Assembly (NCBI RefSeq): GCF_000346615.1
Contig: NZ_ANNU01000003.1
Location: forward strand, 1-64,000
Length of the DNA stretch: 64,000 bases
Direction of reading: 5' to 3'
Source of the DNA: Nafulsella turpanensis ZLM-10
GTDB lineage: Bacteria; Bacteroidota; Bacteroidia; Cytophagales; Cyclobacteriaceae
The notes beneath the pieces are model-generated. The model had not been told where the DNA came from and did not search any database. It worked only from the letters and a program-made list of their open reading frames with translations. This document shows, piece after piece, positions 47,805 through 57,303 of this stretch. The position numbers and the translations under genes are program-made. Each line of letters starts with the position of its first letter. Position 1 is the first letter of the stretch.

Positions 47805-48011
47805 ATGACACCTTCAGCCATTCTTCTTACTATTAGCCTTTCACTCTTTTCTGTTCTGGCCGTTTGCTTTGTTGTTTATTTAATAAACGTGGGCCGAGAA
47901 AACAGAAAGGCAGCAGCACCTATTTTAACTCCCACAAAAATTTCGCTTTCCCTGCCCGACTCCTCAATCCCCGTAGCTGAGCCTGCCTATGGTTTGGCAA
48001 AGGCAGAATAA
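47805..48011 (+). CDS. Small membrane protein, 68 residues
   Basis: From the ATG at 47805, with GGGAG just upstream; the ORF opens three codons earlier with TTG. A helix at residues 5-27 (L-L-T-I-S-L-S-L-F-S-V-L) is followed by a charged R-E-N-R-K and a proline-rich tail. No family recognised; convergent with the PRC-barrel gene, 55 bases apart. Confidence 0.5.
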   Translation: MTPSAILLTISLSLFSVLAVCFVVYLINVGRENRKAAAPILTPTKISLSLPDSSIPVAEPAYGLAKAE

Positions 48012-48066
48012 TTTTATCCTTAATCAACCATCTTTTCTTCAAAACCTCCTTAAGAAGTACCTTTAG

Positions 48067-48414
48067 TTAAGGCGCCTGATATCCGTAATAGGTGTAAACC
48101 TCCTCTACCTGCTTTCTATCCGGTCGGTTAGGCCAGTCGCCAATTTCAATAGAAGGGGCTTGCTCCAGTTTATCTTTAGAGATATTCATCCGGTAGGTTT
48201 CATCACCTGCATGATAACGCAAGGCTTCGTAGGGCACAGGAAAATACTTTTCACCAATTCCTAAAAAACCGCCGGAAGCCAGGAGTACATAAGCAATTTC
48301 CCCCGTCTGTATATTCAAAACCACATCATGCACTTCTCCCAGTTTATCACCATCGCGGTCTAAAATGCTTCTGTTCTCGAAGTTCTTGAAAGAAAATATA
48401 GCCGATTCCATCAT
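48067..48414 (-). CDS. PRC-barrel domain protein
   Basis: 115 residues with a PRC-barrel: N-R-S-I-L-D-R-D-G-D-K-L-G-E-V-H-D-V-V-L-N, then I-A-Y-V-L-L-A-S-G-G-F-L-G-I-G-E-K-Y-F-P-V-P, the classical core. The C-terminus is short and ends Y-Y-G-Y. Such proteins are often linked to photosynthetic reaction centres or RNA processing in other phyla, but in Bacteroidota their role is unknown. Cytoplasmic, single gene, divergent from leuS. Confidence 0.88.
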   Translation of the reverse strand: MMESAIFSFKNFENRSILDRDGDKLGEVHDVVLNIQTGEIAYVLLASGGFLGIGEKYFPVPYEALRYHAGDETYRMNISKDKLEQAPSIEIGDWPNRPDRKQVEEVYTYYGYQAP

Positions 48415-48486
48415 TTCAGTAGTAGTTTAGCTTGCATTGTATTAAGAGAAAGCCTGCCAGAAATGTTTGAGAGGGTGCTTTTAATT

Positions 48487-48517
48487 TTAAAAAAGGGCGA
48501 ATTCTACTATTTTTGTA
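48487..48517 (+). promoter_or_regulatory. Promoter of leuS
   Basis: TTTT (48487-48490), 19 bases, then TATTTTTG (48510-48517): one mismatch from TTTG-N19-TAnnTTTG, about 37 bases before the leuS ATG. Confidence 0.55.
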
Positions 48518-48553
48518 AACGCAAAAATCAAACGCACCTATAAACTTTTTCTA

Positions 48554-51340
48554 ATGGCAGATTACGCATACAGGGAGATAGAAAAGAAGTGGCAGCAATT
48601 CTGGAAAGATAAGCAAATTTATAAAGTGGAAGCCGACCCCTCCAAACCTAAATTTTATGCGCTCGATATGTTCCCTTACCCCTCCGGTGCGGGCCTTCAT
48701 GTGGGCCACCCGCTGGGATACATCGCTTCCGATATTGTTTCGCGCTTTAAGCGGCTCCAGGGTTTTAATGTGCTGCATCCCATAGGCTTTGACGCCTTTG
48801 GCCTCCCGGCTGAACAATATGCCATACAAACGGGCCAACATCCGGCTCTAACGACAGAAGAAAACATTGCCCGCTATAAAGAGCAGCTCCAGAACATCGG
48901 TTTCTCCTACGACTGGAGTCGCGAAATCAGAACCAGCGATCCCTCCTTTTACCGCTGGACACAGTGGATCTTCCAGCAGCTCTTCAACCATTATTATGAT
49001 GAGGAAGCCGGTAAGGCACTGCCGATAAACCAGCTTATTCAACAATTCGAACAGGAAGGAAACAGCAAGGTAAATGCCAGCTGCGATGAAGAAACCCCTG
49101 CCTTTTACGCGGAAGAATGGAAAGCGATGAGTGCAAAGCAGCAGTCAGATATGCTGCTGAACTACAGGCTTACCTACCTGGCCGATGCAGTCGTTAACTG
49201 GTGCCCTGCCCTGGGGACTGTACTGGCCAATGATGAAGTAAAAGACGGTGTTTCGGAAAGAGGTGGTTTTCCGGTAGAGCGGAAACGGATGCGGCAGTGG
49301 ATGATGCGTATTACTGCCTATGCCGACCGGCTGCTGAAAGGACTGGATGAAATTGATTTCCCTGAGCCTGTTAAGGAAATGCAGCGGAACTGGATTGGCA
49401 AGTCCATTGGCGCAGAGCTCGATTTTTCCCTAAAAGGACACGATGAAAAGATAAAGATTTTCACCACCCGTATCGATACCATTTTTGGCGCAACCTTTAT
49501 GGTACTCGCACCGGAGCATGAGCTGGTAGCAAAAATTACTACCCCTGCACAAAAAGAAGAGGTAGAAAACTATGTGGAAGTAGCGGCTAATCGTTCTGAA
49601 CGGGAACGGATGAGCAATGTAAAAGTGGTTTCCGGGGTATTTACCGGAAGCTATGCCATTAACCCTATTAGTGGCGAGGAAGTACCTGTCTGGATTGCCG
49701 ATTATGTGCTGGCAGGTTACGGTACAGGCGCTGTAATGGCGGTACCTGCCCACGACTCCCGCGATTGGGCATTTGCCAAACATTTCAACCTCCCCATCCG
49801 GCCGGTGCTGGAAGGAAGCGAGGAGACAGAAGAAGCCTTTGATACCAAGAATGGCTATATCATTAATTCTGATTTCCTGAACGGGCTGCATGTTAAAGAT
49901 GCCATTGCCAAAGCGATACAAGTAGCAGAAGAAAAAGGTGTTGGCCAGGCCAAAGTAAACTTCAGGATGCGCGATGCTGTTTTTAGCCGCCAACGCTACT
50001 GGGGTGAACCTGTTCCTGTTTATTTCGATGAGGAAGAAGTGCCCCACCTCCTTCCGGAAGAAGATCTTCCTCTCCTGCTACCTGAAGTAGACCAGTACCT
50101 GCCTACAGAAAGTGGCGAGCCTCCTTTAGGGAGGGCTGAAAACTGGAAGTACAAAGGCAAATATTCTTACGAGTTAAGCACCATGCCGGGCTGGGCAGGC
50201 TCCAGCTGGTACTTCTACCGCTATATGGATGCCCGGAATGAAGAGGCATTTGCCTCCAAAGAAGCCATTGATTACTGGCAGGATGTCGACCTGTACATTG
50301 GTGGCTCGGAGCATGCCACAGGGCACCTGCTCTATAGCCGCTTCTGGAATAAATTCCTCTACGACCTGGGTCTCGTTCCAAAAGATGAGCCATACAAAAA
50401 ACTAATTAACCAGGGCATGATTCAGGGGCGGAGCAATCTGGTGTACCGCCTGAAAGAAAGCAACACTTTTGTATCGCACAGCCTGAAGGAGCTGTACGAT
50501 TACAGCACCCTCCATGTAGATGTAAGCCTGGTACAAAACGATATTCTCGATATAGAAGCCTTCCGGCAGTGGAGACCTGATTTTGTCGATGCAGAGTTTA
50601 TCGTGGAAAAAGAAGGTGCTGCCGAAGGCAAGTATCTTTGTGGTTATGAGGTAGAAAAAATGTCGAAGCGCCTTTATAATGTGGTGAACCCGGACGATGT
50701 GATTGAACAATATGGTGCAGATACCCTCCGCCTGTACGAAATGTTCCTTGGCCCGCTGGAGCAGTTTAAACCCTGGAACACCAACGGGATAGACGGGGTA
50801 TTTAAATTCCTCCGAAAGCTGTGGCGACTCTTTCACGATGAGGCCGGCAACTTTAATGTAACCGATGATACGCCTACCAGGGTCGAGCAGAAAATCATCC
50901 ATGCCACTATAAAAAAGGCACAGGAAGATATTGAACGCTATTCGTTTAACACTTCCGTGTCCAGCTTCATGATCTGCGTGAATGAGTTAACGGCAGCTAA
51001 ATGCAATAAGCGGGAGGTGCTGGAAAAACTGGTCCTCATCCTCTCCCCTTATGCACCCCATATTTCCGAAGAGCTCTGGCATTTACTGGGTCACCAGGAG
51101 AGCGTGACTAGGGCTGCATACCCTGCTTTTGATGAAAAATACCTGCAGGAGGACAGCCATGAGTACCCTATTTCAATTAATGGAAAAATGAGGGCGAAAA
51201 TGACCTTTTCACTCGATGTTCCTGCAAAAGAAATCGAACGTGAGGTATTGGCAGCAGAACAGGTTCAGCGATGGACAGAAGGCAAAACACCTAAAAAAGT
51301 AATTATTGTACCAAAGAAGATTATCAATATTGTAATCTAA
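48554..51340 (+). CDS. leuS: Leucyl-tRNA synthetase
   Basis: 928 residues. The HIGH motif appears as G-A-G-L-H-V-G-H at 45-52 and the KMSKS motif as K-M-S-K-R at 702-706, the form usual in Bacteroidota. The editing domain (about 240-430, [22 protein letters not shown]) and W-x-G-S-S-W-Y-F-Y-R motif are intact, and the anticodon-binding domain follows. It charges leucine to tRNA-Leu. It has its own promoter and a terminator at 51371-51404. Confidence 0.97.
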   Translation: MADYAYREIEKKWQQFWKDKQIYKVEADPSKPKFYALDMFPYPSGAGLHVGHPLGYIASDIVSRFKRLQGFNVLHPIGFDAFGLPAEQYAIQTGQHPALTTEENIARYKEQLQNIGFSYDWSREIRTSDPSFYRWTQWIFQQLFNHYYDEEAGKALPINQLIQQFEQEGNSKVNASCDEETPAFYAEEWKAMSAKQQSDMLLNYRLTYLADAVVNWCPALGTVLANDEVKDGVSERGGFPVERKRMRQWMMRITAYADRLLKGLDEIDFPEPVKEMQRNWIGKSIGAELDFSLKGHDEKIKIFTTRIDTIFGATFMVLAPEHELVAKITTPAQKEEVENYVEVAANRSERERMSNVKVVSGVFTGSYAINPISGEEVPVWIADYVLAGYGTGAVMAVPAHDSRDWAFAKHFNLPIRPVLEGSEETEEAFDTKNGYIINSDFLNGLHVKDAIAKAIQVAEEKGVGQAKVNFRMRDAVFSRQRYWGEPVPVYFDEEEVPHLLPEEDLPLLLPEVDQYLPTESGEPPLGRAENWKYKGKYSYELSTMPGWAGSSWYFYRYMDARNEEAFASKEAIDYWQDVDLYIGGSEHATGHLLYSRFWNKFLYDLGLVPKDEPYKKLINQGMIQGRSNLVYRLKESNTFVSHSLKELYDYSTLHVDVSLVQNDILDIEAFRQWRPDFVDAEFIVEKEGAAEGKYLCGYEVEKMSKRLYNVVNPDDVIEQYGADTLRLYEMFLGPLEQFKPWNTNGIDGVFKFLRKLWRLFHDEAGNFNVTDDTPTRVEQKIIHATIKKAQEDIERYSFNTSVSSFMICVNELTAAKCNKREVLEKLVLILSPYAPHISEELWHLLGHQESVTRAAYPAFDEKYLQEDSHEYPISINGKMRAKMTFSLDVPAKEIEREVLAAEQVQRWTEGKTPKKVIIVPKKIINIVI

Positions 51341-51370
51341 ACTTCTTTTGGGTGGAGGAATTTTCTTTAG

Positions 51371-51404
51371 CGGCATGGGTGGTGTAAGCCTGTGCCGTTT
51401 TCTT
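51371..51404 (+). terminator. Terminator after leuS
   Basis: CGGCA (51371-51375) pairs with TGCCG (51393-51397), with an extra GG/CC pair inside, followed by TTTTCTTT. The stem is short, so it is weaker than the others. Confidence 0.55.
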
Positions 51405-51538
51405 TCCTGCGAAATAGTCTGCTGAACAATTTTCGGCAAGGAAGAAAAAGCTGGGAAGATAGATTTTGATGAGCTATTCAGCACTTTTTTCCTTCTCTAT
51501 TTCAGGAGCTAAACAAAACATTGCAGAAAGACAAAAAA

Positions 51539-51563
51539 AGAAGGCCGGAATAACCGGCCTTCT
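51539..51563 (-). terminator. Terminator after the SDR gene
   Basis: A perfect 10-bp stem AGAAGGCCGG/CCGGCCTTCT with loop AATAA; on the minus strand it is followed by a run of T. It is 28 bases past the SDR stop. Confidence 0.9.
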
Positions 51564-51590
51564 CCACATATGAGCGATGTATTTAGAGTC

Positions 51591-52598
51591 TTAACCCCTA
51601 AAAAGTAAAGTTGTTAAAACCGCTCCAACCAATAAGGCAGCGGCTGCTGGAACCGTTTGATGGCGCGTTAACCAGGCTGTCGTGCTTTTTTCTTTAGATT
51701 CTTCATCGAAGCGTCCATGGGCTCCATAATTTCCCGGCACAGGCTCAAATAAGTTATCTGGCCTGTCCCCACTATCCACTTCATCAGTTTGCTGTCCTTT
51801 AAAACCTTTTTTACCCAGATACCAGTCTCCTACCCCCGGGAAAATTTTATTTCCTAATATGGCTATATAAGAAGATGAGCCTACTTTGTACTCTCTCTCC
51901 TCCGGATGATGAGCGGCATAATAAACAGCCTTTGCACAAACCTCTGGCTGGTAAGGAGTTCCCATTGGACGTGGCTTGTTGGCCATCTTATTACGCACCC
52001 AGTCAAATTGCGGAGTATTAATGGCAGGCATTTGAACCATCGAAACCTTCACGTTACTACCTTCGTGTATCAGCTCCGACCGGAGGGAGTCCAGAAAGCC
52101 CTGTGTGGCATGCTTAGCACCACAATAAGCTGCCTGCAGTGGAATTCCCCTGTAAGCAAGGGCCGAGCCAATCATGATGATGGTTCCCTTATCGCGAGGC
52201 AGCATGCGTTTAAGAGCAGCCATTGCTCCATACACCTGCCCCAGGTAGGTAACCTCGGTAATTCTCTTATACTCATCCGGCTTCATATCCTTTACCGGAC
52301 TCAACATGCCCACCATGGCATTATTGATCCAAATATCGATAGGTCCCCATTTCTCCTCCACCAGGGCGGCGGCGGCATCGAGCTGCTTTGCATCCGAAAC
52401 ATCCACAGAAAAAGTAACAGCTTCTCCGCCCAATTCTTCCACCTCTTTTTTGGCCTGCTCCAGGCGCTCTTTCCCACGGGCAATGAGGGCAATTTTTGCC
52501 CCATGCCGGGCAAATTCATTGGCAATGGCCCTTCCAAGTCCTGCAGAGCCTCCTGTTATCACTACTACTTCTTTCTCGCTTTTATTATTGTCTTCCAT
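51591..52598 (-). CDS. SDR family oxidoreductase with C-terminal membrane anchor
   Basis: 335 residues. Rossmann motif V-V-I-T-G-G-S-A-G-L-G-R-A-I at 12-25, N-N-A-M-V-G near residue 92, catalytic Y-C-G-A-K near residue 160. The NADP-type start suits a classical SDR. The last 25 residues form a hydrophobic helix (A-A-A-L-L-V-G-A-V-L) preceded by a charged, disordered stretch, so it is tail-anchored. The substrate is unknown. Single gene with a strong terminator and a 324-base gap upstream. Confidence 0.9.
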   Translation of the reverse strand: MEDNNKSEKEVVVITGGSAGLGRAIANEFARHGAKIALIARGKERLEQAKKEVEELGGEAVTFSVDVSDAKQLDAAAALVEEKWGPIDIWINNAMVGMLSPVKDMKPDEYKRITEVTYLGQVYGAMAALKRMLPRDKGTIIMIGSALAYRGIPLQAAYCGAKHATQGFLDSLRSELIHEGSNVKVSMVQMPAINTPQFDWVRNKMANKPRPMGTPYQPEVCAKAVYYAAHHPEEREYKVGSSSYIAILGNKIFPGVGDWYLGKKGFKGQQTDEVDSGDRPDNLFEPVPGNYGAHGRFDEESKEKSTTAWLTRHQTVPAAAALLVGAVLTTLLFRG

Positions 52599-52922
52599 AT
52601 TACCTTTAGTTTAAAAAATCTTCTAAATTAATTTCCTCTGGTTATTTAGTACGTCCTCTGGCACTGGCTGGCTGGGGAATGAACTGTTACTATTAACCAT
52701 AAACCCTAAAAGTTCAAACCTCCTTTACCATTCCGGAGATTTTAAAACAGGTTTTCTTCATATAATGCAACGTGATTTCCTCTCAGATGTTCGGTTCTAC
52801 TTGAAGTTGAAGAAACAGGGAAACGGAGGAAGGCAGAAAGGTAGGAAGCCTAATGGTTCAACAGCTTAAAAACAGTAAGGAAGAAGGGAAAATAAGGGTG
52901 GAATACAAAAAGTGATGATGAA
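52599..52922. other. Intergenic region between SDR and lipoprotein genes
   Basis: About 320 bases in which I see no ORF, hairpin, RNA or clear promoter. Base composition is AT-rich near the SDR start and mixed beyond. Confidence 0.5.
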
Positions 52923-53288
52923 TTAATTGGCAGAGGCTGGTTGGTTTACTTCATCCTTCATCCTGTTAAGTTCCTCAAGGCTTCTCTCTCTCACCAAAGC
53001 ACTGTCTACTTCTTCCTTTGGAGGCATCACATCTTTCATAGCAATGGTACGCATCTCCCTCAGCTTGTCACTTCTCCTCTTCCTAACCACTATACCGAAG
53101 TCTGATACCTCTACCTGTCCATAATGTTTAGGTAAGCTGTCGGTACCAAAGCGCGAAAAGAGATGGGTACGAACACTGTCATCAAAAATATACATTGACT
53201 GATAAGCAGGGCATACCATCCGCTCCTGGCAGGAGGCCAGAAGCCAGAAACCGGAAAATATTAAAAGAAGAGATAAATACCGCTGCAT
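52923..53288 (-). CDS. Small lipoprotein of unknown function
   Basis: 121 residues. The signal sequence ends in a lipobox L-L-A-S-C, so Cys20 should be lipid-modified. The mature start C-Q-E-R-x-x-C-P-A-Y-Q-S-M-Y-I-F-D is a pattern I associate with short Bacteroidota lipoproteins. The rest is highly charged and helical, with a K-R-R-S-D-K segment. It would sit in the inner or outer membrane facing the periplasm. Function unknown; no operon partner. Confidence 0.75.
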   Translation of the reverse strand: MQRYLSLLLIFSGFWLLASCQERMVCPAYQSMYIFDDSVRTHLFSRFGTDSLPKHYGQVEVSDFGIVVRKRRSDKLREMRTIAMKDVMPPKEEVDSALVRERSLEELNRMKDEVNQPASAN

Positions 53289-53494
53289 ATTAATAGAAGA
53301 AAGAAATTTCAGGAAGGAAAAGTAATCTTCCCTGCTTTTTCCTAAAGGTTCTTACTTTGGTCTGAACATTAAAAGGCTCTGCCGAAAATTTGCGGGCAAC
53401 TCTCTAGCTTCCCCACAGATAGTGCTTTCTCCCCTGCCTTCGCTAAAGTCCATTCCAAATTTAAAATTAATAAAACCCGCTGAAAATTTTAAGA

Positions 53495-54094
53495 CTATTT
53501 CAGAAGATTTACTACGTAGGGGGCAATCCTGTTTACCCAAAGGCTGTACATGCTGGCCGAAGGGTGCAGACCATCCTCCGCAATTAAAGTCACATCCTGA
53601 GCTGCCAATTGGGAATCAGGAAAAATGTTAAAGAAGGGAACTCCGTACTTTTCGGCTAATTGCTGCTTATATTGATTATACTGCTTAAGCTCTTCGGCAA
53701 TTTCTTGCTTATCCTTTTCAGCTGCGAAAGGGGTAACACTATAATCGGGAATGGCAACGACCAAAACATGAGCCGGACGATTGCCGGAGAACTGAATAGC
53801 CTGCTGCAGCAACTGCTCAAACTCTTTACGAAAAGCATCAAAAGAATAGCCGCGATACTGATTATTTACGCCTATAAGTAAAGAAACTAAATCATAGTCT
53901 GCCGCAGGTTTTTCCTCATCAATGGCTGTCTGCAGTTCGTCGGTTGTCCAGCCGGTAGTGGCGATAATTTCCGGCTCCGCAATGGCTATCTCCTCCTGCC
54001 GCAACCTGTTTACCAGTTGTACAGGCCAACGCCCTTCTTCAGAAACTGCTTCACCTATCGTATAGGAATCGCCAAGAGCCAGAAACGTATTCAT
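53495..54094 (-). CDS. SGNH/GDSL hydrolase
   Basis: 199 residues, no signal peptide. Block I is F-L-A-L-G-D-S-Y-T-I-G-E (nucleophile Ser in G-D-S), block III is L-I-G-V-N-N-Q-Y and block V is D-G-L-H-P-S (catalytic Asp and His). These are the SGNH esterase/lipase elements; substrate unknown. A promoter with TACCTTTG lies just before it, within an inverted repeat at 54096-54122. The ATG at 54094 is the only option. Confidence 0.92.
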   Translation of the reverse strand: MNTFLALGDSYTIGEAVSEEGRWPVQLVNRLRQEEIAIAEPEIIATTGWTTDELQTAIDEEKPAADYDLVSLLIGVNNQYRGYSFDAFRKEFEQLLQQAIQFSGNRPAHVLVVAIPDYSVTPFAAEKDKQEIAEELKQYNQYKQQLAEKYGVPFFNIFPDSQLAAQDVTLIAEDGLHPSASMYSLWVNRIAPYVVNLLK

Positions 54095-54095
54095 T

Positions 54096-54122
54096 TTTAC
54101 CTTTGTTTAGTACAAAGGTAAA
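54096..54122. repeat. Perfect 10-bp inverted repeat at the GDSL gene start
   Basis: TTTACCTTTG (54096-54105) and CAAAGGTAAA (54113-54122) are separated by 7 bases. The right arm carries the -7 element read on the minus strand; the left arm, on the same strand, forms the A-rich AAAGG that could bind ribosomes. So promoter and ribosome-binding site are complementary to each other. Confidence 0.55.
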
Positions 54123-54143
54123 GCCCTGAACGAAAGAAAGAAA
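54113..54143 (-). promoter_or_regulatory. Promoter of the GDSL hydrolase
   Basis: TTTC (54140-54143), 19 bases, then TACCTTTG (54113-54120), one base off the TTTG-N19-TAnnTTTG consensus, about 18 bases before the ATG. Confidence 0.55.
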
Positions 54144-54155
54144 TTTTAAAGAGAA

Positions 54156-54179
54156 AAAGCGGATTAAATCACCCGCTTT
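54156..54179 (-). terminator. Terminator after the ispG operon
   Basis: AAAGCGG (54156-54162) pairs with CCGCTTT (54173-54179); the stem overlaps the stop codon of the small gene and is followed by TTCTCTTT on the minus strand. Confidence 0.65.
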
Positions 54180-54355
54180 AAGATCATGAATATTACTCCG
54201 GCCAGGAACATCAGGATGGAAAGCTTATTAATTCCATGCATGGCCTTGAGGCTAAAATTAGTTGGACGGTTCGGATCCTTTTTACGGAAAAAGTAACCAA
54301 ATACCTCTCCCAGTTTAAAATAATCCGCCAGCGTATTTCTATTTTTATTATCCAT
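54164..54355 (-). CDS. Small membrane protein after ispG (DUF6728-like)
   Basis: 63 residues from the ATG at 54355. Conserved Bacteroidota block L-G-E-V-F-G-Y-F-F-R-K-K-D-P-N-R near residue 15, then a membrane helix (M-F-L-A-G-V-I-F-M-I-L) at the end. I believe this is DUF6728 but could not confirm. It follows ispG by 7 bases and shares its transcript; the link to isoprenoid synthesis is by position only. Confidence 0.72.
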   Translation of the reverse strand: MDNKNRNTLADYFKLGEVFGYFFRKKDPNRPTNFSLKAMHGINKLSILMFLAGVIFMILKRVI

Positions 54356-54362
54356 ATGGTTG

Positions 54363-56360
54363 TTAATCAATCTTTTCCGGTTCAATCCACTTATCATCTC
54401 CCCTGATAATATCTATCAGTTCATCTACTGCACGCTCGGAGGGCACAGACCTTTTAACCACATTCTGCCCGCGATATAGGGTAATCTTTCCTTTCCCGGA
54501 ACCTACGTATCCATAATCGGCATCGGCCATTTCGCCCGGGCCATTTACAATACAGCCCATGATGCCTATTTTCACTCCCTTTAGGTGATCGGTTCGTTTC
54601 CGTATCATGGCGGTCGTTTCCTGCAAATCAAAAAGGGTCCGTCCGCAGGATGGGCAGGATATATACTCCGTCTTGGACATACGGGTTCGCGCTGCCTGCA
54701 AAACACCAAAAGCAATATTGTTGTTCCTGCCTACTTCTTCTTTTATTTCTTCCTCCGTACTTCCTTCCTGCAATTCGGTTCCCAGCATTACGCCATCGCC
54801 TAATCCGTCGATTAAAAGGCCTCCCATATCGGTGGCGGCATACAGCTGCAGGGCATCGGCAGAAAGCTTTTCAAACTTTCGAAGAATGATGACGGGCACC
54901 TGAATTTCTTCTTCCAGCAAATCAAAAAAGAAGCGGCGTTGCTCCGCCATGGCATGACGATTATCCGTATCCAGCAGCAGTACTACTTTTTTATCTTCCT
55001 TTAGCAGGGGGAGCAGATCGGGGTACTGCTCAGACGCCTTTAAGCGGACAAAGTTAAGGCTTGGGTGTTTTTCCGTGTCCGCTTCCAAATACTGCGCAAC
55101 ACTAAGGAGCGGGTGCTTATACTTCCTTTCCGGATGCTGCTGCCAGCTTCGGTAGTTGAGGATTTCTTTCAGTCCGTTGGGGACCATATACGGGAGCGGC
55201 TGATTGCCACTATATATATAATCGGCGCCAAGGTCATTCATTTTCCATTTATCGGGCTCCGGCAGGTAAAAATGGCCGATAGGACGTAAGTCTTTTGGCT
55301 CTGTAACTTTCAGCCGGCTCAGGTCTGCGATTACCCGTGGTACATTGGCACCCCCAATATTTTCAACCGCTACAGTAGTTCTTCGGCTATAGCTGAAAGG
55401 GTCGATAGGTAGCTTCTCTACCGGACGAATAGGCTTATGCCCTGAACGATGCTCATAGCGGTCGATGAGGGTTCGGGCCACCGGAGCTTCCAGTTCCGGT
55501 TCCTCGGTTAAGGATACGCGAACGGTATCACCCAGCCCATCTTCCAGTAAGGTTCCTATTCCCACGGCTGACTTAATCCGCCCATCCTCCCCTTCCCCGG
55601 CTTCTGTTACCCCCAGGTGGAGCGGGTACGGCTGCAGACCTTCTTCCTGCAATTTCTGTACCAGCAAACGGTAGGCCTGTACCATTACCTGGGTGTTGCT
55701 GGCCTTCATGGACAGCACAATATCGTAATAGTTAAACGCTTCGCATATACGGAGAAACTCCAGGGCCGACTCTACCATGCCCAGTGGGGTATCGCCATAG
55801 CGGCTCAGAATACGGTCGGAAAGGGAACCATGATTGGTGCCAATACGCATGGCCGTACCATATTCCTTACAAATTTTAACCAGCGGAATAAAGCGTTCCT
55901 GAATTCGCTCCAGCTCTGCCTGATAAGAAGCATCGGTATACTCAATGATTTCGAATTTCTTTTTATCGGCATAATTGCCGGGATTGATGCGCACCTTCTC
56001 TACTATCCTTGCCGCCAGCTCAGCTGCATTAGGCGTAAAATGTATATCGGCAATGAGAGGAACAGTATAGCCTCTCTTCCGCAATTCTTTCTTTATCTCC
56101 TGCAGGTTTTGGGCCTCCTTTAAGCTAGGCGCGGTAATTCTTACATACTCACAGCCAGCCTCAGCCATTCGAATGGTTTGTTCCACAGAACCTTTGGTAT
56201 CCATGGTATCGACCGTCGTCATGGACTGGACCCGTATAGGATTATTCCCCCCAAGGGCCACATCACCAATTTTTACTTCGCGGGTTTGCCGGCGAGAGTA
56301 AGCTGTAAGGCTGTTACAGTACTGTATTTTTTCAAGGACTTTTACGTCTGCAGTCTTCAT
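54363..56360 (-). CDS. ispG: 4-hydroxy-3-methylbut-2-enyl-diphosphate synthase (long form)
   Basis: 665 residues, the long form with an extra middle domain found in Bacteroidota, Chlamydia and plants. Start of the TIM barrel: R-R-Q-T-R-E-V-K-I-G-D-V-A-L-G, then I-R-V-Q-S-M-T. The [4Fe-4S] cysteines lie near the C-terminus: S-C-P-S-C-G-R-T and M-G-C-I-V-N-G-P-G-E-M. It converts methylerythritol cyclodiphosphate to HMBPP in the non-mevalonate isoprenoid pathway. First gene of a two-gene operon. Confidence 0.96.
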   Translation of the reverse strand: MKTADVKVLEKIQYCNSLTAYSRRQTREVKIGDVALGGNNPIRVQSMTTVDTMDTKGSVEQTIRMAEAGCEYVRITAPSLKEAQNLQEIKKELRKRGYTVPLIADIHFTPNAAELAARIVEKVRINPGNYADKKKFEIIEYTDASYQAELERIQERFIPLVKICKEYGTAMRIGTNHGSLSDRILSRYGDTPLGMVESALEFLRICEAFNYYDIVLSMKASNTQVMVQAYRLLVQKLQEEGLQPYPLHLGVTEAGEGEDGRIKSAVGIGTLLEDGLGDTVRVSLTEEPELEAPVARTLIDRYEHRSGHKPIRPVEKLPIDPFSYSRRTTVAVENIGGANVPRVIADLSRLKVTEPKDLRPIGHFYLPEPDKWKMNDLGADYIYSGNQPLPYMVPNGLKEILNYRSWQQHPERKYKHPLLSVAQYLEADTEKHPSLNFVRLKASEQYPDLLPLLKEDKKVVLLLDTDNRHAMAEQRRFFFDLLEEEIQVPVIILRKFEKLSADALQLYAATDMGGLLIDGLGDGVMLGTELQEGSTEEEIKEEVGRNNNIAFGVLQAARTRMSKTEYISCPSCGRTLFDLQETTAMIRKRTDHLKGVKIGIMGCIVNGPGEMADADYGYVGSGKGKITLYRGQNVVKRSVPSERAVDELIDIIRGDDKWIEPEKID

Positions 56361-56479
56361 GAATGCTACTTAAGCTAAAAACTAAAGGTTATTATGCGGT
56401 TACGGGTAAGCGAGAAATGTCATGTACTTCTCACTGCCTAACATTACTGGCCACGAACAAGTTTAGGGTGGAGGAAAAT

Positions 56480-57187
56480 TTACAAATCTCCCAACTGTGG
56501 ACGGATTACCAATTCTTCCACCACACTATGTCCGCTCATTTGCCAGGCCGCCCAGCAGGCTTCAGCTACGTCTTCGGATTTCATAAAACGCTCCGGCGGT
56601 ATATCCACTCCATCCCAACTGGCGGTGAGGGTAGCTCCAGGCATAATGGCTGTTACCCGGATGCCCTTATCCTTCAGCTCCTCCCGTAAAGCTTTGCTCA
56701 TTCCAAGCATGGCAAATTTACTAATAGAATACGAACCTCCATTATTATAAGCGGTAATACTGGCAATGGAGCACATATTAAAAATATGTCCGGCTTTTCT
56801 GTCAATCATTTCTCCGACTAAATGCCTGGTAAGCCGGTAGGCACTGTACAGGTTTGTATCTATCATTTGCTCCAATACCCCCTCTTCCTCCGTATGCACC
56901 TGCCCCGGAATAAAAACCCCGGTATTATTAACCAGCACATCAGGAGCTAAATCATTGCTTTTAACAAATTCGGCAAAAGCCGCTACTTCTTCTTTTCTCG
57001 ATAAGTCCGCCTTAAAAACGTGAAGCTTTATGCCTGGATAAGAACCTTCAACTTCCTTTTTCAGGCGGTCCAGCTCTTCCTGATTTCGGCTACAGCTAAT
57101 GGCATCGAAGCCCTGGCTGCAAAACTTTTCAATAATAGCACGACCAATTCCTTTTGTCCCTCCGGTAACGACTATTTTTTTATTCAT
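56480..57187 (-). CDS. SDR family oxidoreductase
   Basis: 235 residues. N-terminal V-V-T-G-G-T-K-G-I-G-R-A-I, N-N-T-G-V near residue 87 and the catalytic Y-S-I-S-K near residue 152, with the upstream S of the triad in N-M-C-S-I-A. NADPH preference is likely from the C-S-R-N after the second strand. Substrate unknown; 3-oxoacyl reductase-like. No membrane anchor, unlike the other SDR in this window. Divergent from mlaE and followed by ispG after 119 bases. Confidence 0.92.
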   Translation of the reverse strand: MNKKIVVTGGTKGIGRAIIEKFCSQGFDAISCSRNQEELDRLKKEVEGSYPGIKLHVFKADLSRKEEVAAFAEFVKSNDLAPDVLVNNTGVFIPGQVHTEEEGVLEQMIDTNLYSAYRLTRHLVGEMIDRKAGHIFNMCSIASITAYNNGGSYSISKFAMLGMSKALREELKDKGIRVTAIMPGATLTASWDGVDIPPERFMKSEDVAEACWAAWQMSGHSVVEELVIRPQLGDL

Positions 57188-57303
57188 AAGCTTTTGGCTC
57201 TGTTCTTCGTTATGATATTCGGTTTACCCGAAATATAAGTAGGTTTAAGCAAAAATTGCGAACTTCGTTGTAATTTCGTAGCCTATAGTAGTAAGCAGAT
57301 TGG

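Noticed and set aside
49430-50047. 205-codon minus-strand ORF
   Set aside because: Antisense shadow of leuS, whose protein sequence is unambiguous.
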